Source: Rickettsiales bacterium
GTDB lineage: Bacteria; Pseudomonadota; Alphaproteobacteria; Rickettsiales; JABIRX01
Assembly (NCBI GenBank): GCA_018659605.1
Contig: JABJMA010000051.1
Location: 1 to 41,546, forward strand
Length of the DNA stretch: 41,546 bases
Reading direction: 5' to 3'
Under the pieces are notes generated by a model. The model saw nothing but the letters and a program-made list of their open reading frames with translations. It made no database searches and was not told the DNA's origin. Of the stretch, positions 17,592-27,967 are shown in pieces. The first letter of the stretch is position 1. Each line of letters starts with the position of its first letter. The position numbers and the translations under genes were made by a program.

Positions 17592-20500
17592 ATGAATTTC
17601 TTTAAACAATTTAAGAGCCTAGGTGGTTTACAAGAGGATCTCAATAAAATTAGCGGATCTAATGCAAAGGATGAAATAAAAGCAAGCTCGTCATTCTTTG
17701 GAAAAAGAATAGATTTATGGAGATCAAAACGCAATGAACATAAGAAGTTTGATATAGAATTAGTTAGCTTTACTGATACAAAAGGCAATACAGATATTAC
17801 TAGCCTTGTTGTTGAGGGAAAGCTTGTTAGTCTCTCTGAGGCTAGAGAGATGCTTGAAAAGCCGGCATATCAAGATAGTAATTTATCAGTAATAGTTAAT
17901 AGTTTAAATTTAGGTACAAATTTCAAGGCAAAGACATCATCTGGTCTAAAAATAGGCTCAAAGTTATATAGGGATGATTTAGGCAATGTTTTTCTTAGTA
18001 AGCCTGGAAATAATCAAGAGCCGCTAGCAACTATAAAAAGTGATTCAGTATATTTACAAGAAACAACGTCATTACTAAAAGATATGGGGGGTAAAATCTC
18101 CTTAGCTGGTATGAATTTGGATAAGACTGCATTTAAAGAGCAAAAAAGCCTTATTAAGGGCCTTATGGAGCGTATGGAATCTTTGGATAATCTATCTGAT
18201 GCTCATAAGACAGAAGAGTTAACTAGGTTACAAGAGAGCATTAGTGTAAAAGCAAAGGGCCTTGGTAGTATTCTGGATGAGATTACAAGCTTAGACAATC
18301 AAGTGGAGGCTAATATTAATATAGCCATAGAACAGCTTGATTTCCTAGATTCTGAGAGCCCGAAGAAATCGCAGGAGAAAATAGCGGATATTGTTGAGAC
18401 ATTAAGTCGGGCTGCTTCTGGGCCAAGCTATGCTCAATTAGATAAAATGTTTAAAGAGTCAGGCCTTGTTGATGAACTCCAACAAGAAGAGATAAAAGGT
18501 TACTTTAAGTCAAAAGTTAGCGCAAATGATGCTTCGCGTATAAAGGAAGCATTAGTTAAGCATCTAACTATTTTAGATCAGTCCTTTTCATTAGCTGATA
18601 AGGCAGCAAATCCAGATCTTGAAGCTAATATTTCGTTAAATTCAATTGATTTGTCAAATGATGCTTTCGTGGCAAGATTAACAGGGCTTAATTCTCTAAT
18701 GGAGCAGATAAGCGGCATAAAGAATATTGAAGCTTCATATAAAGGGCCTGAAATAGAAGAGGTTATGGGCTCAATTACTAGCAAGGCAACCGAGGTCAAG
18801 GATATTTTAAATGAGATGATAAGCCTTGAGCAAAAGGCTGGAGATAATATCAGTATAGATATTGATAAATTTGACTTTCTTGAGAATGATAATTTAGAGT
18901 CGTTACATGAAAAAGTCACAGAGATAAAGGGCTTGCTGAAAGAAGGCTTAAATGGTCCAAATATGCAAGCTATTGAAGATTTACTTTCTAAATCAGTTAC
19001 TCTGACCCAGTCTAATAAAGAGGCGATGGCGGGATATATCAAGCATAAAGTTGATGAGAAAGACAGAAGTCCCGTAATGCAACATATTGTCGACAGTCTG
19101 ACAGTTTTTGAGGCTTCAGTTAGTTTAATAAAGGAGCAAGAATCAACAGTTAAGGATATAGGTGAGTTCTTGGTTAGTTATGTTAATTTTCGTGACAATG
19201 CTAACAAACTAGAGTCATCAGGAAAATTATCAGAAAAAGATAAAGCAATCTTTGATAAAGTGAATAGTAAGTTATCGAAAAATATGGATATACTTATCGG
19301 GCGCTATACTGAGCATTTGAAGGATCTTGATTATGAGCATAAAACAACACATGGTACAAGCTTAAAAGCGGAGCAGGAGTTCCTCCGGGGTGTAACACCT
19401 ATTGTGCCTGAACTTGAGTATGCAAGAGATATTAGCTCTGATCTGATCCATTTTGCTGAGCATGCCGGCTTTAAGGGAAAAAAGCAAATGTCGGAATTGC
19501 AAAATGATGTTAAAGAAAAAATATTAAAACATTATGCAGCGGGCACCTTCTCAAGGCCTAGGAGTGAGTCATTTGACGAAGCTTCTCGGCGTGATAAATC
19601 CCAACAGATGTTTTATTCGAAGAATATGCTACAGTCATTAGATGCAAAACTGCCTCATGATAAAGCGGGTAACAAAGATATAAATAGTGCGAATCTAATG
19701 CTTTCTCCTATTTTATCAGGTGATTATCAAATGGTGGCAATGGCAACATCATCGCTAAAAAATCCAAATGACCTCTCGGGAGCTTTGTTAGATGATTATG
19801 TTTTGCATTTTGCTGAAACGGGTACTGAAATTAGCCATGCAAGTGATGATGTAACTCTTGATATAGCTATGCGCAAGACTCTATTGGAGCACCAGATTAG
19901 GGTGGCGAAAAGAGATTTAGCAAGCTTTATAACTACAGATTCATTAGGGTCAATTAAGTTATCAGAGTCATTAAATGCTGCAAGGGCAATAGGAGTTGAT
20001 GCTACGGCCCAAGATATAGATTTATTGTTTGTCTATGCGGCATTATCAGAAATTAGGCTAGATACTCTTTCTGAACTAGAGAGTGGAAATATAAAAAGCA
20101 AAGGTGAGGAGGAAAAGATTTTTGCACGATTAGTAGATAAATTTATTAATGAAATGGGGCAAACAAAGTTAAGCTTTTTAGATAATCCAGAATTTAGGAA
20201 ATTAGGGCTAAATCCCCGAATGGTTGACCAGGCTGATATTATAACTGCAATAGCTAGAACAGGTTTTTCTAATTTTAAAACACTGAATCAATCTCTGCAA
20301 AGAATGTCAATATCCGCTAAAATATTAGCCTCTGATCCAGCAGTTAAGGAGCTATTAGTAAAGCAGTTTATGGCAAATGATGTAGATTTATTAGCACGAG
20401 AATTGCAGTCAAACACTATGACTAAATTATTTAATATGGGCCATATTCAGAAGGCTCAGCTATCATCTATTTTAGATATTCAGGGAGAGAAGCTATCAGG

Positions 20501-22508
20501 AAGAAGAGATAATTATTATGCAAAAGCTGATGATCATGTTCCTATTGAACGGCGTTCAAAGGAGGTAAGCGGTCTTAAAGTAGGGCGTAGGCTAACAAAT
20601 TTATTTTCTAGTTCCGGGAAAATCAAAATGCCGAATGGCAAAGAAGTTTCTTATTCAACCGTAGGAGATGCAATGGATGCATTGCGAGAAAATCACTTGG
20701 AATTATCCGCTAGGCTATCTGACTCTGGCTCTGATTTTGCAAAGGATAAAGAGCAGCAAAAGCCATATATAGATTTTGAAGATGCAACATTAGATGCTAT
20801 TTCAGGAAATGTTAAGTCTGTATCTCAGCTAACGCATATGGCGTTATTATATGGTTATGATCAATTGAAGGTAGCGGATTCAACAATTGATTTTGCAGGA
20901 TATTTGGACAAATTAAATGATAATCCTTCACAGATAAAGAATCATCTTATTGATAAGTTTAAGATGACAGAAAATGCTACAACTTTACTTGATCTACAAG
21001 CTCGTAAATTAACTTATTTAACTCCTAAAGAAAGAATGCAAGAAATGCTAGAATGGCATGATGATGTGCATATAAGCAGTAAAGCAAAGGAACTCAAGGT
21101 AGAAGTTGATAAGCAAAATGCGGCAATAGGTTCCGATCATTTGTTTTCAGGATTATCGGCAGTTTTAGCCCCAATGAAAGCAGGTGATGAATTTATGATT
21201 GATCAGACCGGTAAGCTTACAGTTAAAAATGATCAAGAGTTTTTAAACTTGGCTCAAGAGGCTTTAACAGAAGGGGCTGTTGAGGTTGTAGGAAAAATAT
21301 CGGTAACAGCCTCAAATGGATTAAAAATTGTTAAAGAAGAAAAAGGCTATTCAGTGATTTTTAATAATGCCTTAGGTGTTGAGTTTGGCTTAGGTATTTC
21401 AACGGCAATGGGTCTGGCAGAGTCATCAGCTTCAGTTGGATCAGGGGTTGATAAAGGTTATAAAATTACTTTTGGGAATAGTCATGAGCAAGAACAGGAA
21501 TTAAATCAGTTTATCAGGAAGGTATTTTTCGAGCCGGATTTAAAGGTAGATGATTTAGCAAGAGCTGAATCAATATATTTGACTAATGGAGGAGAAATGC
21601 ACGCCTCAGCTGAGATCTCTTTTGGGTTGCCATCTGTAATTAATTCAATAGCTGTTGGTACAGGCTTTATGCAGAATAACCAAGAGGCAACAGAAGCTAG
21701 AGATGAGCATTTAGGAGCCTTATCAGCAATGTATCGCGTTGGTCAGGCTGCTAGTGTCGGCAAAAAGGTTTCTCGAGAGACCAGGCGTGGCGAAATAGTT
21801 GTAACTCATTCATATAGAAACAGTTACGATTTCTCAGGCGTAGATGGAATGGAGGGGGTATTAATTGGAATGGGGGTAGGTGCCTCTAATTTACATTCTC
21901 AATATTCTGCAACTACTAAAACAACTGAAAAATATGGCATGATTACAGATCATACCATTAGAACTGAAATGACGGTTGAAAGCAATAGTGATAAATTACA
22001 GCAATCCGATAAGTCATTATTAGCATTAAGTGGTTTATTAAAGAATAGTTATGAACATGACATTTTTATGAATGATGAAGATTTTAAACGCGGATTTAGT
22101 GAGAAACTAGAATCATATGAAGATAAGTCTCCAGTTATTATTGTTGAAAGAAAGGTAAGGCAGGATGTATTAGAGGATCTAACCGCAAAGTCTCAAGAAT
22201 TTATGCATGAATATAAAAAGGATGACGCTATAAAGCGCATTAAAGATCTAACCGAGAAAGCTTTAAATAATCCTGATAATATAGAAATAAGTCGAGTATT
22301 AATTAGGTCTGAGCAGAAGGAGCTAAGATCAGCAACTTTTAGAACTACAGAAGTTAAGGCCCAAACATCTGAAGAAATAAATGTTAATAGACGAGCATTA
22401 GAAGAAGAGCGTGCGGCAAGAAAGGAATCCCATTTTGCGGAGCAATCTCATGTAAAGGCAACACATTTTATTAATCCTGATCTAGAAGGGGGTGAAAGAG
22501 GAAGATAA
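17592..22508 (+). CDS. Very large unrecognised protein (1638 residues) with internal duplication
   Basis: I do not recognise a family. There is no signal peptide and no clear long membrane helix. The first two-thirds is Lys/Glu/Ser/Leu-rich and looks mostly helical. Two regions repeat each other: about 179-336 and 357-516 share, in order, a 'lix.LmExxsxl' helix, 'gsIlDEitSLxxqv...NI.I', '(Q/K)xDFL(D/E)', 'GP...(A)(I/L)(D/E).(L/M)', 'GY(F/I)K.KV...D' and 'FS(L)' blocks. Near 1230-1470 is a Gly/Ser-rich, probably beta-strand region (for example GVEFGLGISTAMGLAESSASVGSG and GVLIGMGVGASNL). The last about 60 residues are highly charged (EEERAARKES...EGGERGR), which resembles the charged tails of some type IV secreted effectors. 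That is only an analogy. Flanked by rpmE and petA, it appears to be a single transcription unit. Confidence 0.8.
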   Translation: MNFFKQFKSLGGLQEDLNKISGSNAKDEIKASSSFFGKRIDLWRSKRNEHKKFDIELVSFTDTKGNTDITSLVVEGKLVSLSEAREMLEKPAYQDSNLSVIVNSLNLGTNFKAKTSSGLKIGSKLYRDDLGNVFLSKPGNNQEPLATIKSDSVYLQETTSLLKDMGGKISLAGMNLDKTAFKEQKSLIKGLMERMESLDNLSDAHKTEELTRLQESISVKAKGLGSILDEITSLDNQVEANINIAIEQLDFLDSESPKKSQEKIADIVETLSRAASGPSYAQLDKMFKESGLVDELQQEEIKGYFKSKVSANDASRIKEALVKHLTILDQSFSLADKAANPDLEANISLNSIDLSNDAFVARLTGLNSLMEQISGIKNIEASYKGPEIEEVMGSITSKATEVKDILNEMISLEQKAGDNISIDIDKFDFLENDNLESLHEKVTEIKGLLKEGLNGPNMQAIEDLLSKSVTLTQSNKEAMAGYIKHKVDEKDRSPVMQHIVDSLTVFEASVSLIKEQESTVKDIGEFLVSYVNFRDNANKLESSGKLSEKDKAIFDKVNSKLSKNMDILIGRYTEHLKDLDYEHKTTHGTSLKAEQEFLRGVTPIVPELEYARDISSDLIHFAEHAGFKGKKQMSELQNDVKEKILKHYAAGTFSRPRSESFDEASRRDKSQQMFYSKNMLQSLDAKLPHDKAGNKDINSANLMLSPILSGDYQMVAMATSSLKNPNDLSGALLDDYVLHFAETGTEISHASDDVTLDIAMRKTLLEHQIRVAKRDLASFITTDSLGSIKLSESLNAARAIGVDATAQDIDLLFVYAALSEIRLDTLSELESGNIKSKGEEEKIFARLVDKFINEMGQTKLSFLDNPEFRKLGLNPRMVDQADIITAIARTGFSNFKTLNQSLQRMSISAKILASDPAVKELLVKQFMANDVDLLARELQSNTMTKLFNMGHIQKAQLSSILDIQGEKLSGRRDNYYAKADDHVPIERRSKEVSGLKVGRRLTNLFSSSGKIKMPNGKEVSYSTVGDAMDALRENHLELSARLSDSGSDFAKDKEQQKPYIDFEDATLDAISGNVKSVSQLTHMALLYGYDQLKVADSTIDFAGYLDKLNDNPSQIKNHLIDKFKMTENATTLLDLQARKLTYLTPKERMQEMLEWHDDVHISSKAKELKVEVDKQNAAIGSDHLFSGLSAVLAPMKAGDEFMIDQTGKLTVKNDQEFLNLAQEALTEGAVEVVGKISVTASNGLKIVKEEKGYSVIFNNALGVEFGLGISTAMGLAESSASVGSGVDKGYKITFGNSHEQEQELNQFIRKVFFEPDLKVDDLARAESIYLTNGGEMHASAEISFGLPSVINSIAVGTGFMQNNQEATEARDEHLGALSAMYRVGQAASVGKKVSRETRRGEIVVTHSYRNSYDFSGVDGMEGVLIGMGVGASNLHSQYSATTKTTEKYGMITDHTIRTEMTVESNSDKLQQSDKSLLALSGLLKNSYEHDIFMNDEDFKRGFSEKLESYEDKSPVIIVERKVRQDVLEDLTAKSQEFMHEYKKDDAIKRIKDLTEKALNNPDNIEISRVLIRSEQKELRSATFRTTEVKAQTSEEINVNRRALEEERAARKESHFAEQSHVKATHFINPDLEGGERGR

Positions 22509-22577
22509 AGTTAGCTCTTATGTGTAGTTTAATCATATGTAGATTGGTTTGCACTACTATCAGATAAGAATTATTAC

Positions 22578-22606
22578 TTTACATGTAAATTTGGAGATAG
22601 TATAAA
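22578..22606 (+). promoter_or_regulatory. petA: Sigma-70-like promoter for petABC
   Basis: TTTACA (22578-22583), a 17-nt spacer, and TATAAA (22601-22606), lying 25 nt upstream of the petA ATG. Both hexamers are one or two bases off consensus and spacing is ideal, which is the best -35/-10 pair I found in the window. Confidence 0.5.
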
Positions 22607-22630
22607 TCGCCTCTTATTTTTAGATTTAAA

Positions 22631-23146
22631 ATGACAGAACAAGAACCCAAAGATCCTCAAAAAAGAGATTTTGTAGTTTTATCCGCAACGGCAATGGCTG
22701 GGGTATGTGCTGCAGCAACTACCATACCTCTTGTAAGCTCAATGAATCCATCTAAAGATGTACAAGCTTTATCTTCTATTGAAGTGGATATTTCGGGATT
22801 AGAGCTAGGCCAAGAGAAAAAGGTTATGTGGCGTGGTAAGCCAGTTTTTATAAAGCGCAGAACAAAACAAGAAATTAAGGAAGCTCGAGATACACCCATG
22901 GCTGATCTTATCGATCCAGAAACAGATGAAGCCAGAGTTAAGGATCCAAGTGGTGAATATTTAATTGTAATAGGAATTTGTACGCATCTTGGCTGTGTGC
23001 CAATAGGCAAGAATGATGGCTGGATTTGTCCATGTCACGGTTCCCATTATGATACCTCTGGTCGAGTTAGGAAAGGTCCGGCTCCGACAAATTTGGTTGT
23101 GCCAAGTTATAAGTTTATCTCTGAGAAAATTGTTAAAATTGGTTAA
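22631..23146 (+). CDS. petA: Ubiquinol-cytochrome c reductase Rieske iron-sulfur subunit
   Basis: A 171-residue Rieske protein of the bc1 complex, which passes electrons from ubiquinol to cytochrome c1. The N-terminus has [19 protein letters not shown], a Tat-like signal-anchor with Lys-Arg in place of twin Arg. The [2Fe-2S] ligands are in CTHLGC (Cys117, His119) and CPCHGSH (Cys133, His136). Cys122 and Cys135 are positioned for the disulfide. It is first in the petABC operon, 2 nt before petB, with a promoter-like pair upstream. Length is typical for the alphaproteobacterial protein. Confidence 0.97.
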   Translation: MTEQEPKDPQKRDFVVLSATAMAGVCAAATTIPLVSSMNPSKDVQALSSIEVDISGLELGQEKKVMWRGKPVFIKRRTKQEIKEARDTPMADLIDPETDEARVKDPSGEYLIVIGICTHLGCVPIGKNDGWICPCHGSHYDTSGRVRKGPAPTNLVVPSYKFISEKIVKIG

Positions 23147-23148
23147 AA

Positions 23149-24390
23149 ATGCACAAAATAGATTCAAAGAACCCCAATAATTATAACCCAATCGTAAAAT
23201 GGGTAGATGATAGATTGCCAATCTTCTCTTTTGCAAAGGAGCATCTTGCTGATTACAGGGTTCCAAAGAATCTAAGTTATTTCTGGAGCTTTGGTTCATT
23301 GGCAGGGATAGCTTTGATGCTTCAAATTATAACGGGAATTTTCCTAGCAATGCATTATACACCTCATGCTGATCATGCATTTAATTCAGTTGAACATATT
23401 ATGCGTGACGTTAATTTTGGCTGGCTAATTCGCTATACTCACGCTGTTGGAGCCTCTATGTTTTTTGTCGTTGTCTATGCGCATATAGCAAGGGGATTAT
23501 TTTTTGGTTCATATAAGGAGCCAAGAGAAATGATTTGGTTTCTAGGAATCATTATCTTTTTATGTATGATGGCAACCGCATTTATGGGATATGTATTGCC
23601 ATGGGGCCAGATGAGTTTCTGGGGTGCAACTGTAATTACAAATCTTTTCTCCGCAATCCCAATAATTGGCGATAATATTGTCACATGGTTATGGGGTGGT
23701 TATTCTGTTGATAATCCAACATTGAATCGCTTCTTTTCATTACATTACTTATTCCCTTTCATAATAGTAGGTTTTGTTATTTTGCATATTATTGCATTAC
23801 ATATCCCGGGTTCTAATAACCCATCTGGGGTAGAAATTAAAAATGTTAAGAAAGACACTATCCCTTTCCACCCATATTATACAATTAAGGATTTATTTGG
23901 TCTTGGTATATTTCTTATATTATTTTTCTATTTTGTGTTCTTTTATCCAAACAATCTAGGACATCCGGATAATTATATCCCCGCAGATCCATTAGTTACA
24001 CCCGCTCACATTGTACCAGAATGGTATTTCTTACCTTTCTATGCAATATTACGTGCGATTCCTGATAAATTGATAGGAGTTCTGCTAATGTTTGCATCTA
24101 TCTTAATTTTATTTTTCCTACCCTGGCTTGATAAGTCAAAGGTTAAGAGTGGCTACTATAGACCATTATTTAAATTATTTTATTTAGGGCTGATTTTAGA
24201 CTTTGCTCTACTTGGGTATCTAGGTGCGCAACCTCCTGAGGGGATCTATGTCTTGTTGGCGCGCTTATCAACCTTATATTATTTTGGATATTTCCTGGTT
24301 ATTTTACCTTTTATTAGTAAGAGGGAAAAGCCTATAGCATTGCCAAAATCAATTGATGAATATTATAAGGCAACCCATAATTCTAAGTAA
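23149..24390 (+). CDS. petB: Ubiquinol-cytochrome c reductase cytochrome b subunit
   Basis: A 413-residue membrane protein holding the two b haems and the quinol-oxidation and reduction sites of the bc1 complex. About eight transmembrane helices are visible. The first haem-ligand region is [28 protein letters not shown], and the cd-helix area has the [11 protein letters not shown] motif of the Qo site. The [18 protein letters not shown] block contains the Qo-site PEWY. Single-chain length (not split b6/subunit IV) fits proteobacteria. It is 2 nt after petA and 8 nt before petC. Confidence 0.97.
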   Translation: MHKIDSKNPNNYNPIVKWVDDRLPIFSFAKEHLADYRVPKNLSYFWSFGSLAGIALMLQIITGIFLAMHYTPHADHAFNSVEHIMRDVNFGWLIRYTHAVGASMFFVVVYAHIARGLFFGSYKEPREMIWFLGIIIFLCMMATAFMGYVLPWGQMSFWGATVITNLFSAIPIIGDNIVTWLWGGYSVDNPTLNRFFSLHYLFPFIIVGFVILHIIALHIPGSNNPSGVEIKNVKKDTIPFHPYYTIKDLFGLGIFLILFFYFVFFYPNNLGHPDNYIPADPLVTPAHIVPEWYFLPFYAILRAIPDKLIGVLLMFASILILFFLPWLDKSKVKSGYYRPLFKLFYLGLILDFALLGYLGAQPPEGIYVLLARLSTLYYFGYFLVILPFISKREKPIALPKSIDEYYKATHNSK

Positions 24391-24398
24391 GCGATATT

Positions 24399-25154
24399 AT
24401 GAAATGTAAAATACTAGCTTTAATTATAGCATTACTTGTTCCAAATACAGTTTTTGCATCATCAGGTGCTCAAAAATTACTAAAACGTGAATGGCCATTT
24501 GAAGGTTATTTGGGACATTTTGATAAACCCTCTATACAAAGGGGCTTTAAAGTTTATCAAGAAGTTTGCTCTGGCTGCCATTCCTTAAAAAGAGTTTATT
24601 ATAGGAACTTAACTGAAGTTGGATTCTCTGCGGACGAGGTCAAGACGATTGCAGCAAATGCAATTATAGTGGATGGCCCAAATGATGAAGGTGATATGTT
24701 TGATAGAGCTGGCTTTCCATCTGATCATTTTGTCTCACCATACCCGAATGATAATGCCGCTAGAGCATCTAATGGAGGGGCATTGCCACCAGATCTCTCT
24801 CTTATAACTAAAGCCAGACAAGATGGTGCTAATTATCTATATTCGTTACTGAATGGTTATATGGAAACACCTCATGATTTAAAAATGGCTGAAAATATGT
24901 CATTTAATATTTTCTTTCCAGGTTACCAAATTGCTATGCCTAAACCATTAGAGAATGGTCAGGTTGAGTATCAGGATGGTAGCAATGAATCAATCGAGCA
25001 AATGTCATATGATTTAGTTAACTTCTTACAATGGGCAGCAGAACCAGAAATGGAGCAAAGAAAAAGAATGGGCATCAAGGTCTTATTATTTCTTTTAGTC
25101 TCAACATTATTTTTCTTCGCAGCTAAGAAGCGCATCTGGGCCGACGTAGAATAA
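24399..25154 (+). CDS. petC: Ubiquinol-cytochrome c reductase cytochrome c1 subunit
   Basis: A 251-residue membrane-anchored c-type cytochrome. A signal peptide (about 1-20, ending TVFA) leads to the mature protein. The haem-attachment site CSGCH is at Cys57-Cys60-His61 in VYQEVCSGCHSLKRVYY. GGALPPDLSLITKARQDGANYLYSLL is the family block before the Met ligand region (AENMSFNIFFPGYQIAMPKPL). A C-terminal membrane anchor (about 231-246) is followed by a basic end. It is the last gene of petABC; the 3' flank is a long run of GC-rich repeats. Confidence 0.96.
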   Translation: MKCKILALIIALLVPNTVFASSGAQKLLKREWPFEGYLGHFDKPSIQRGFKVYQEVCSGCHSLKRVYYRNLTEVGFSADEVKTIAANAIIVDGPNDEGDMFDRAGFPSDHFVSPYPNDNAARASNGGALPPDLSLITKARQDGANYLYSLLNGYMETPHDLKMAENMSFNIFFPGYQIAMPKPLENGQVEYQDGSNESIEQMSYDLVNFLQWAAEPEMEQRKRMGIKVLLFLLVSTLFFFAAKKRIWADVE

Positions 25155-25163
25155 TATATCTTA

Positions 25164-25581
25164 TTAGGAGCGGGGTAATCCCGCCCGGAAGCCTGGAGTT
25201 AGGATAATCACGGGTGGTAGAATCCCATCCCTACAAGATTCAATATCGATTACGAAATATGGATTATAAAATTGGGTGAAGAGGTGATTCCCTGCCTGTA
25301 ACATACAGGAATGTTAACATTTGGCATGAGATGGTTACCCCGATGTCAAACATGAATTTTTCGTAGACGTAAACCCAAATGATAATCCGTCTTAACATAA
25401 ATTAAATCTTACTTGTTATTCGGGCGGGAGGACCCCGTCCCTACAAGATTCGACATCGATTACGAAATATGAATTATAAAATTGGGTGAATATGTGTATT
25501 TTTCCCGCCCGTAAACAAGATAAATGGTCAATATTATTGGTATGTGGTGATTAAACCGTAGGGGCGGGGTCCTCCCGTCCG
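25164..25581. repeat. GC-rich palindromic repeat block downstream of petC
   Basis: This fills most of the 538-nt gap between petC and the ABM gene; I see no coding frame in it. Degenerate 24-nt hairpin sites lie at 25164-25187 (forward) and 25211-25234 (reverse). Copies with one mismatch are at 25421-25444 (reverse) and 25558-25581 (forward). Between them are the AT-rich body in reverse orientation (AATTATAAAATTGGGTGAA, seen near 25270 and 25471) and, at about 25335-25405, the inverse of a 65-bp module also present at 35215-35283 (TTTGGGTTTACGTCTACGAA and its complement). Orientation is mostly opposite to the copies around 35 kb. Confidence 0.85.
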
Positions 25582-25692
25582 TAACATGTGCGATAAAGGC
25601 TAGGCCTATTTAAGTAAATTTGTATTTTACTAAGAAACTTGTTTTTAATTGTCAGTATGGGATATTGGCTTAATTATGTATGAAAGATAAAT

Positions 25693-26004
25693 ATGATATT
25701 AGAAGTAGCAATTTTAGATGTAATTGAGACAAAAACTCAAGAGTTTGAGCGTGCGTTCAATAAAGCTCAAAATATTATAATATCTATGAAGGGCTATATA
25801 TCGCATGAATTACAAAACTGTATTGAGCAAAAGAGCCGATATATTTTACTCGTGAAATGGCAGAATCTAGAGGATCATACGGTTGGTTTTAGAGAGTCGC
25901 CAGAATATCAGGAATGGAAGCAGTTATTGCATCACTTTTATCAACCTTTTCCAGAAGTAGAGCATTTTAAGAGAATAGATGTACTATCTGGTAAGAAGCT
26001 ATGA
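25693..26004 (+). CDS. Antibiotic biosynthesis monooxygenase (ABM) domain-like protein
   Basis: A 103-residue single-domain ferredoxin-like protein of the dimeric alpha-beta barrel type. Features are a beta-strand start (ILEVAILDVI), a helix FERAFNKAQNIIISMKGY, 'SHELQNCIEQKSRYILLVKWQNLEDHTVGFRESPEYQEWKQLLHHF', and a final strand. 'Y.L...W.sle.H..gFr.S..y..W...l..F' is the usual ABM pattern. Members range from quinol monooxygenases to haem-degrading enzymes, so no substrate is assigned. It follows the petC repeats; the nearest downstream gene is an EamA transporter 86 nt away. Confidence 0.75.
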   Translation: MILEVAILDVIETKTQEFERAFNKAQNIIISMKGYISHELQNCIEQKSRYILLVKWQNLEDHTVGFRESPEYQEWKQLLHHFYQPFPEVEHFKRIDVLSGKKL

Positions 26005-26090
26005 GTATGAGATATTCATTTCAAATTGGTAAATCATCAAATTTTATAAATCTTAATAATGTGCTTAACCCATTAATTAAGGCATAAAAT

Positions 26091-26981
26091 ATGATAAAAG
26101 CCCAAATGACATTATATAGCTATTTCCTAACAGCTATGGTTACCATATTATGGGGATTTAATTTTGTTTTTGCTAAAGTAGCATTACAGCATTTTGAGCC
26201 ATTTACTATGTTGGTACTGCGTTTTTTGATAATTGCAATTTTGTTAGGGCCATTTTTCAGGACTCCTCCAATAGCAATAAGTCGTATTATCTATCTAAGT
26301 TTTACCTTTTCAATATTACATCTAGGAACTATGTTTTGGAGTTTAAATAAAGGAATAGATGCTGGAACAGGTATCATTGCATTGCAAACACATGTGCCAT
26401 TCCTATTGATATTAGGTATAATATTTTTTAATGATAAATTTGGCATAGAGAGTGCTATAGGAATTATACTATCATTTATTGGCTCAGTTTTACTGATGCA
26501 GGCACCAAATAGTATAGCTAATCCATTCGCATTTTTCTTAATGATCTTTAGCGCATTTTCAGTAGCTATTTATGGTGTTCAGCTAAAAAAGCTAGAAAAC
26601 GTTAATACTGTAGCTTTGATTACTTGGATTGCGATTTTTTCAATCCCAATGATGTTGCCTTTTGCATTATTCTTTGAGGATAATCACATTAATATGATAC
26701 TAACCGCAGATATTAAGGTTATAGCCTCACTTTTATATGTGACAATTGGCTCTGCTATTATAGGCCACTCACTTTGGGCTTATTTGCTTGCACGTAATCC
26801 AGTTAGTGCAATAGCACCAATAACATTACTGATCCCTGTAATAGGTGTATTAGGAGGCGCATTATTCCTAGATGAGACATTATCCCTGGTTATGATAATA
26901 GGGGCCATATTAATGATTATAGGAGTAGGGATTGTAATTATTAGAAGGCCAAAGATGGTAGAATTAGAGGTTGATTTGTAA
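26091..26981 (+). CDS. EamA-family (drug/metabolite) transporter, first copy
   Basis: A 296-residue polytopic protein with about ten hydrophobic helices in two EamA halves, characteristic of the DMT superfamily. The first half begins with the family motif WGFNFVFAKVALQHFEPFTMLVLRFLI. The second half shows GHSLWAYLLARNPVSAIAPITLLIPVIGVLGGALFLDETLSL, containing the conserved 'a....l.Pv.a.l.g.l.l.E' signature. Such proteins export amino acids, metabolites or drugs, or import S-adenosylmethionine in Rickettsia relatives. Substrate cannot be told from sequence. A second EamA gene follows 73 nt downstream. Confidence 0.9.
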   Translation: MIKAQMTLYSYFLTAMVTILWGFNFVFAKVALQHFEPFTMLVLRFLIIAILLGPFFRTPPIAISRIIYLSFTFSILHLGTMFWSLNKGIDAGTGIIALQTHVPFLLILGIIFFNDKFGIESAIGIILSFIGSVLLMQAPNSIANPFAFFLMIFSAFSVAIYGVQLKKLENVNTVALITWIAIFSIPMMLPFALFFEDNHINMILTADIKVIASLLYVTIGSAIIGHSLWAYLLARNPVSAIAPITLLIPVIGVLGGALFLDETLSLVMIIGAILMIIGVGIVIIRRPKMVELEVDL

Positions 26982-27054
26982 TAAAGCTTTTATCTCAAGT
27001 GATTTTCATTACGATAGTTATAGAATAACCATTAGTTTTAGAAGGGTCGAGTAA

Positions 27055-27957
27055 ATGTCGAATGAGAGATCTCAAATAACAGGAATTTTATGGATGCTAT
27101 TCCATTGTTTATTGATCTCAATCATGTCGGCAATGGTACGAGAAATATCAAGTCAGTTTCATGTATTTGAAATAGTTTTCTTTTATAATTTCTCTGCATT
27201 CATGTTGATACTGCCTTTTGCTTTGATATCTGGGCGCTATAAAAAGTTAAAAACAAATAAATTCAAACTACATATTTCAAGAGCAATATTAGGTGTAATT
27301 TCACTTACCATGTATTTTTATGCATTTACGGTAATACCGCTAACTGAAGCTCGGGCTATTGCTTTAACCGGCCCATTAGTTAGCTCATTATTTGCTATTG
27401 TTTTTTTAAAAGAAAAAATGGGATGGCATAGGGCAGCTGCGCTCATTATTGGATTTTTAGGCGCATTATTTATTTTACGCCCTGGAACGGCAAGTTTTTC
27501 TTATGTTTATATAATGGTGCTTGCATCTGTTGGTATGTGGGCAGTAATAGATTTAATTATCAAAGTTATGACCCATAGTGAGTCAGCATATAATCAGGTT
27601 TTTTATTTAAGCGGATTAATGAGTATATTGTCACTTCCAGGAGCAATATATTATTGGCAAACACCAGCAAGTTATGGTGAGTGGTTTGTGCTTATTGGTT
27701 TGGGAGCTATATTCCTAATAAATATTATGGCAATTTTTAATGCCTTTAAATATGCGGATATTACTGCTGTGATGCCATTTGACTTTAGTGGCATGGTATT
27801 TACTACAATTATTGCCTATATGACCTTTAATGAAGTAATAGATGTGCCTACGGCCATAGGATCGGTGATTATTGTGGTAAGTAGTGTTTATATTGCCAAT
27901 CGCGAGGCAAAGCAATCCAAAGCAATACACGCCGTACCGCCTAAATCTGAGTTATAA
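27055..27957 (+). CDS. EamA-family (drug/metabolite) transporter, second copy
   Basis: A 300-residue DMT-family protein, diverged from its neighbour. Ten or so membrane helices are visible. The first half has the ISRAILGVISLTMYFYAFTVIPLTEARAIALTGPLVSSLFAIVFLKEKMG signature, which is typical of the SAM-transporter-like or RhaT-like branch of EamA proteins. The second half ends FDFSGMVFTTIIAYMTFNEVIDVPTAIGSVIIVVSSVYI. The two genes look like an ancient duplication rather than a recent one. Stop TAA lies about 11 bases before a decayed repeat element. Substrate unknown. Confidence 0.88.
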   Translation: MSNERSQITGILWMLFHCLLISIMSAMVREISSQFHVFEIVFFYNFSAFMLILPFALISGRYKKLKTNKFKLHISRAILGVISLTMYFYAFTVIPLTEARAIALTGPLVSSLFAIVFLKEKMGWHRAAALIIGFLGALFILRPGTASFSYVYIMVLASVGMWAVIDLIIKVMTHSESAYNQVFYLSGLMSILSLPGAIYYWQTPASYGEWFVLIGLGAIFLINIMAIFNAFKYADITAVMPFDFSGMVFTTIIAYMTFNEVIDVPTAIGSVIIVVSSVYIANREAKQSKAIHAVPPKSEL

Positions 27958-27967
27958 TTATAAATAT

